Below, piece by piece: positions 63,231-64,000 of a DNA stretch of 64,000 bases. This stretch comes from Atrichornis clamosus (taxonomy: Eukaryota > Chordata > Aves > Passeriformes > Menuridae). The notes beneath the pieces were generated by a model. That model worked only from the letters and a program-made list of their open reading frames with translations, searched no databases and had not been told where the DNA came from. Positions within the stretch are counted from its first letter, which is position 1. Every line of letters begins with the position of its first letter. The position numbers and the translations under genes were made by a program. The stretch lies in the NCBI GenBank assembly GCA_013400975.1, contig WBMZ01010319.1, positions 29,337 to 93,336 of the forward strand, written 5' to 3'.

Positions 63231-63978
63231 GCTTAGTGTTTCAGTGATATTTCTTGTGCTGGGGGGTAGACAGAGATTAGGAATTATTATACAGTGCTGA
63301 AAGGTATGTACCCCAAAGGAGTGTCCTGCAGCAAGGCAGAATGCTCTGAGGTAAAGCAGCATCTCTTGCTACAGCATGTCCCTTCCATCATCAGGGAGTT
63401 TTCCTATGTTTCTCCGGGTGTTTTCTCAGTCTCTTCTTGCCACTTTTCCTCCAGAGATTATAGTCTCTACTTTGGAAAAGGACTATAAATACTCACTGGT
63501 ACTTTATATTCAATCAATTGTCTGTGAAATCTATAATTAGAAAAATATCAATTATTGGTTTGTATGTGTAGACCAAACACTCATGAAGGAGGTTCTAAAT
63601 ATGCCCCTGTGATCAGCATGGTCAGAGAAGAAAATCCTGGTGCTGTGTTCAGGATAGCACGTTGCTAAGCAGAGCCTGGTGTTGTGCTTCAAACAAATAG
63701 TGGCTTTCTTGGTTTATGAAATTTCATGCCTTCATTCCTGGAAATGGAGAAACACATTACTCAAGTCTAAGAGGGGATTATTTCTGCACCAGCCGTGGAG
63801 CAGTGGAAGGTGTGTGTTCTGGCAGAAGAGTCACAGTGCTGGACCATGCAGATGAAAACTGCCTTTTTCAGGCATTCAGTAGCACTGGCAGGAAGGACTC
63901 ACACTCTGTTACAGACTTCATCATGAGTCAGTTCTCCAGATAGGACTGGGAAGTTCATGGAAAATGTTTTCCCAAATG
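63231..63978. other. No gene seen; non-coding stretch
   Basis: Composition is somewhat more mixed than in most of the window. Short overlapping frames (60-75 codons) have no recognisable similarity. Confidence 0.5.
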
Positions 63979-64000
63979 CCCCTCCCTCCCTCCCTCCCTC
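63979..64000. repeat. CCCT tetranucleotide microsatellite, cut by window end
   Basis: About five tandem CCCT units run up to the last base, so the true length is unknown. Confidence 0.9.

Overview
The window looks like non-coding DNA from a bird, most likely a songbird. The sequence is AT-rich throughout. It has no open frame longer than about 122 codons and no frame I recognise as a known protein. The taxonomic call rests on repeats. There are three fragments of CR1, the dominant LINE of birds and other sauropsids, at 2.96-3.21, 24.75-24.99 and 47.99-48.05 kb. There is an old ERVL-type LTR of the kind common in avian genomes at 54.4-54.9 kb, and a young intact solo LTR with a target-site duplication at 60.0-60.7 kb. 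Faint MIR-like SINE remnants lie near 10.4 and 54.2 kb. The songbird placement is an inference from the general look of the solo LTR; I have no database match.

Layout: 1-6.7 kb is featureless apart from a CR1 copy. A block at 6.76-7.33 kb has homeodomain-like words and retained CpGs and reads like a conserved non-coding element. Similar blocks are seen at 12.06-12.42, 40.56-40.69, 48.24-49.40 and 57.70-58.11 kb. GC-richer patches lie at 14.56-15.03 and 63.08-63.23 kb. Two places are assembly weak points: a poly-T run interrupted by nine N at 18.65 kb, and a single N at 34,852 flanked by two near-identical copies of about 69 bp. Simple repeats occur at 10.9, 12.9, 22.3, 51.1, 62.8 kb and at the right edge.

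No gene can be called with confidence. Exon-like segments (open frame plus splice-like borders) exist on both strands in similar numbers, which is what chance pseudo-exons would give. The best are a minus-strand group of three at 45.42-46.33 kb whose codon phases agree across both putative introns, and a single minus-strand segment at 16,262-16,364 with strong acceptor and donor. They are reported as candidates only. If they are real, the window lies in the introns of a long minus-strand gene; if not, it is a gene desert holding regulatory elements. I saw no tRNA, rRNA, snRNA, known microRNA or CRISPR array. Apart from the unproven conserved blocks and exon candidates, I found nothing that looks like a new biological system.
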